From assembly GCA_017558545.1 (NCBI GenBank), contig JAFYUG010000280.1, forward strand, positions 1-5,875: a stretch of 5,875 bases of DNA. The letters are read 5' to 3'. Each line of letters starts with the position of its first letter. Position 1 is the first letter of the stretch. Source of the stretch: Oscillospiraceae bacterium (lineage in GTDB: Bacteria; Bacillota; Clostridia; Oscillospirales; Oscillospiraceae). Under the pieces are notes generated by a model that saw only the letters and a list, made by a program, of their open reading frames with translations, made no database searches and had not been told where the DNA came from. Both the position numbers and the translations under genes were made by a program. Shown one piece after another: positions 4,681-5,875 of this stretch.

Positions 4681-5875
4681 TTATTTTCCCGTATCCAGAT
4701 ATACGGTGCTGGTATCTCCGTCCCAGCTTACGGTGAGGCCGAGGGCTTCGCCTATGATACGCAGAGGCAGGTAAACGCTGGAGTTGGAGTTGAGGATGAA
4801 GGGCTCAACGGTTACGCCGAGGCTGTTAACAAGGCTCAGCTCCGCACCGTCAAGGAAAACGGATATGTTGCGGTAGGTTATATAGGTTTTGCGCTCGCCC
4901 ACGCTCTTGCCTGCGGGGCCTGCGCCGGTTTTAACGGTGCCGCCGGAACTGAGGGTAACGGTGTTGGCAACGCCGTCCCACTGAACGTTGAGGCCGAGAG
5001 CCTGGCTTACGGCGCGCAGGGGCAGGTAGGTTGTGCCGCTGGAGCTCATGATGAAGGGCTCAACGGTGTTGCCTGCGCCGTCGCAGGGGATGATCTCTTC
5101 GCCGTCGAGGACTATCTTGATGCGGCGATAGTTGATGCTGACTCTCTCCTCGTAGGCGGCAAGGCGGCCGCAATCGGTGCACTTATTATTTACGAAGTTA
5201 TGGTCTCCCTTGGGCAGAACCTTGATGTCTGTGGCGAAGCAATTGTAGCAGCGGTAGCTTTCGCTGCCTTCGTTGGCACAGCTGGCGGGGAAGAAGGTAT
5301 AGAGATAATAGTCATGACCCTTGGCATCGATAATTTCCTTCTCCTCATACTGGCAGAGGGAGCACTGGTTGAGAACATAGCCTTCCTTGGTGCAGGTGGC
5401 ATTTTCCCACTCGATGCCGTAGAAATTATGTCCGCCGTAGTCCCCTTCCTCGGTGTAGGATTCATTGCAGCGGGTGCACTGATAATATTCCTTGCCCTTT
5501 CTTACGCAGTTGCCGGGGAAGCTGCCGGAGTGCTCCCAATCATGGCCAAGGGCGGGAGTTTCAGGCTCGCCCACCTCGTCCCGGCAGACATAGCAAAACT
5601 GGAATGTGCCGCCGGCCTCGGTGCAGCTGGCTTCGCGGGTGATGGTTTCGTAGCTATGGCCGGGTGCCTCGATTACGGAGCTTTCCTCGTCGCCGCATAC
5701 GGTGCAGTAATACTTCTGCTCTCCGTCCTCGGTGCAGGAGGGGTAAATGGTCTCGCCGTAGCGGAGCTTATGCTCCTTGGGCTCGACGGTTTCCGTGGAG
5801 GTATAGCCGCAGGTGAGGCATTTATGGGTGGCGGTGCCGGGCTCATCGCAGATAGGCTGGTAGATTTCGGTTTCG
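4681..5875 (-). CDS. Cell-surface protein with Cys/His repeats and two copper-amine-oxidase-N-like (stalk) domains, N-terminus off window
   Basis: The frame is open from the window edge (first full codon at 5874) to the stop at 4681-4683, giving 397 residues of an incomplete protein; the GTG at 5574 is internal. Residues 1-225 hold six repeats of 38 residues with the pattern C-x3-G-x5-C-x2-C-x11/12-[GDE]-H, then a half repeat (NKCTDCGR, to 237). Repeats of this kind are common in secreted proteins of gut Clostridia. Residues about 244-312 and 329-397 are two related domains of the copper amine oxidase N-terminal type (PF07833-like): each has an I-x-V-x-L-D-G strand, TVEPFI, YLPLR followed by a helix ending ALGL, then V-x-W-D-G and a final T-V-x-L strand. 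They are joined by a Gly-rich linker. These domains act as non-catalytic stalk or cell-wall modules. The signal peptide is presumably beyond the edge. No LPxTG motif or membrane anchor is seen at the C-terminus. The next gene starts 19 nt downstream. Confidence 0.9.
   Translation of the reverse strand, partial: ETEIYQPICDEPGTATHKCLTCGYTSTETVEPKEHKLRYGETIYPSCTEDGEQKYYCTVCGDEESSVIEAPGHSYETITREASCTEAGGTFQFCYVCRDEVGEPETPALGHDWEHSGSFPGNCVRKGKEYYQCTRCNESYTEEGDYGGHNFYGIEWENATCTKEGYVLNQCSLCQYEEKEIIDAKGHDYYLYTFFPASCANEGSESYRCYNCFATDIKVLPKGDHNFVNNKCTDCGRLAAYEERVSINYRRIKIVLDGEEIIPCDGAGNTVEPFIMSSSGTTYLPLRAVSQALGLNVQWDGVANTVTLSSGGTVKTGAGPAGKSVGERKTYITYRNISVFLDGAELSLVNSLGVTVEPFILNSNSSVYLPLRIIGEALGLTVSWDGDTSTVYLDTGK
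5200..5874 (-). repeat. Six in-phase 38-residue (114-bp) protein repeats, Cys3-His type
   Basis: Repeat 1 (5770-5874) lacks only its first three residues; repeats 2-6 run from 5769 to 5200 in exact 114-bp steps. In each the invariant positions are Cys12, Gly16, Cys22, Cys25 and His38; in repeat 3 the Cys/Gly block is shifted by one. Residues between are highly diverged, so these are old repeats, not recent DNA duplications. Three Cys and one His per repeat could bind a metal or form disulfides; neither is shown. Confidence 0.88.

Noticed and set aside
4681..5574. Complete 297-residue surface protein starting at 5574
   Set aside because: The frame continues upstream without a stop to the window edge with in-phase repeats. 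The GTG at 5574 falls inside repeat 3, so the gene is incomplete here.

Overview
The window looks like chromosomal DNA of an anaerobic, probably gut- or rumen-type Clostridia (Bacillota). The evidence is strong AAAGGAGG-type ribosome sites, U-tract terminators, a 2-hydroxyacyl-CoA dehydratase family protein beside uroporphyrinogen-decarboxylase-like proteins, and a secreted protein with Cys/His repeats and copper-amine-oxidase-N-like domains. No RNA gene, transposase, CRISPR array or phage gene was seen.

Left part (1-1635): the 3' end of a 2-hydroxyacyl-CoA dehydratase D-subunit-like gene (+) converges on an EamA-type drug/metabolite transporter gene (-). Between them lie a 14-bp-stem terminator with A and T tracts on both sides (548-580) and, directly beside it, a striking array of eight short hairpins (582-763). 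The hairpins are separated by the 7-mer ATATCGA in the left half and its reverse complement TCGATAT in the right half, arranged 4+4 around a central inverted repeat. The stem sequences all differ, while spacers and loop type are kept. The array runs into the transporter gene and encodes its last residues and stop codon.

Middle (1636-3914): a 97-bp divergent promoter region, then two consecutive (+) genes for distinct UroD/MtaA-superfamily proteins, each with a strong ribosome site, closed by a good terminator. With the dehydratase-like gene they suggest anaerobic one-carbon, corrinoid or radical-type metabolism, but the substrate cannot be read from the sequence. Both proteins lack the H-x-C-G zinc motif of MtaA/CmuA-type methyltransferases.

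Right part (3915-5875): a gene-free stretch carries a second, unrelated structured element. It is about 266 bp, has 11-bp terminal inverted repeats and is packed with internal hairpins, so it resembles a MITE-like or structured dispersed repeat. Next come two (-) genes that are probably co-transcribed: a cell-surface protein, incomplete at the window edge, with six 38-residue repeats (three Cys, one His each) and two C-terminal stalk-type domains, followed by a small two-helix membrane protein with a cytosolic beta-rich tail.

The most unusual content is the mirror-symmetric hairpin array; the second structured element and the regular Cys3-His repeats come next. No dispersed copy of either DNA element could be searched for, so their family status is inferred.
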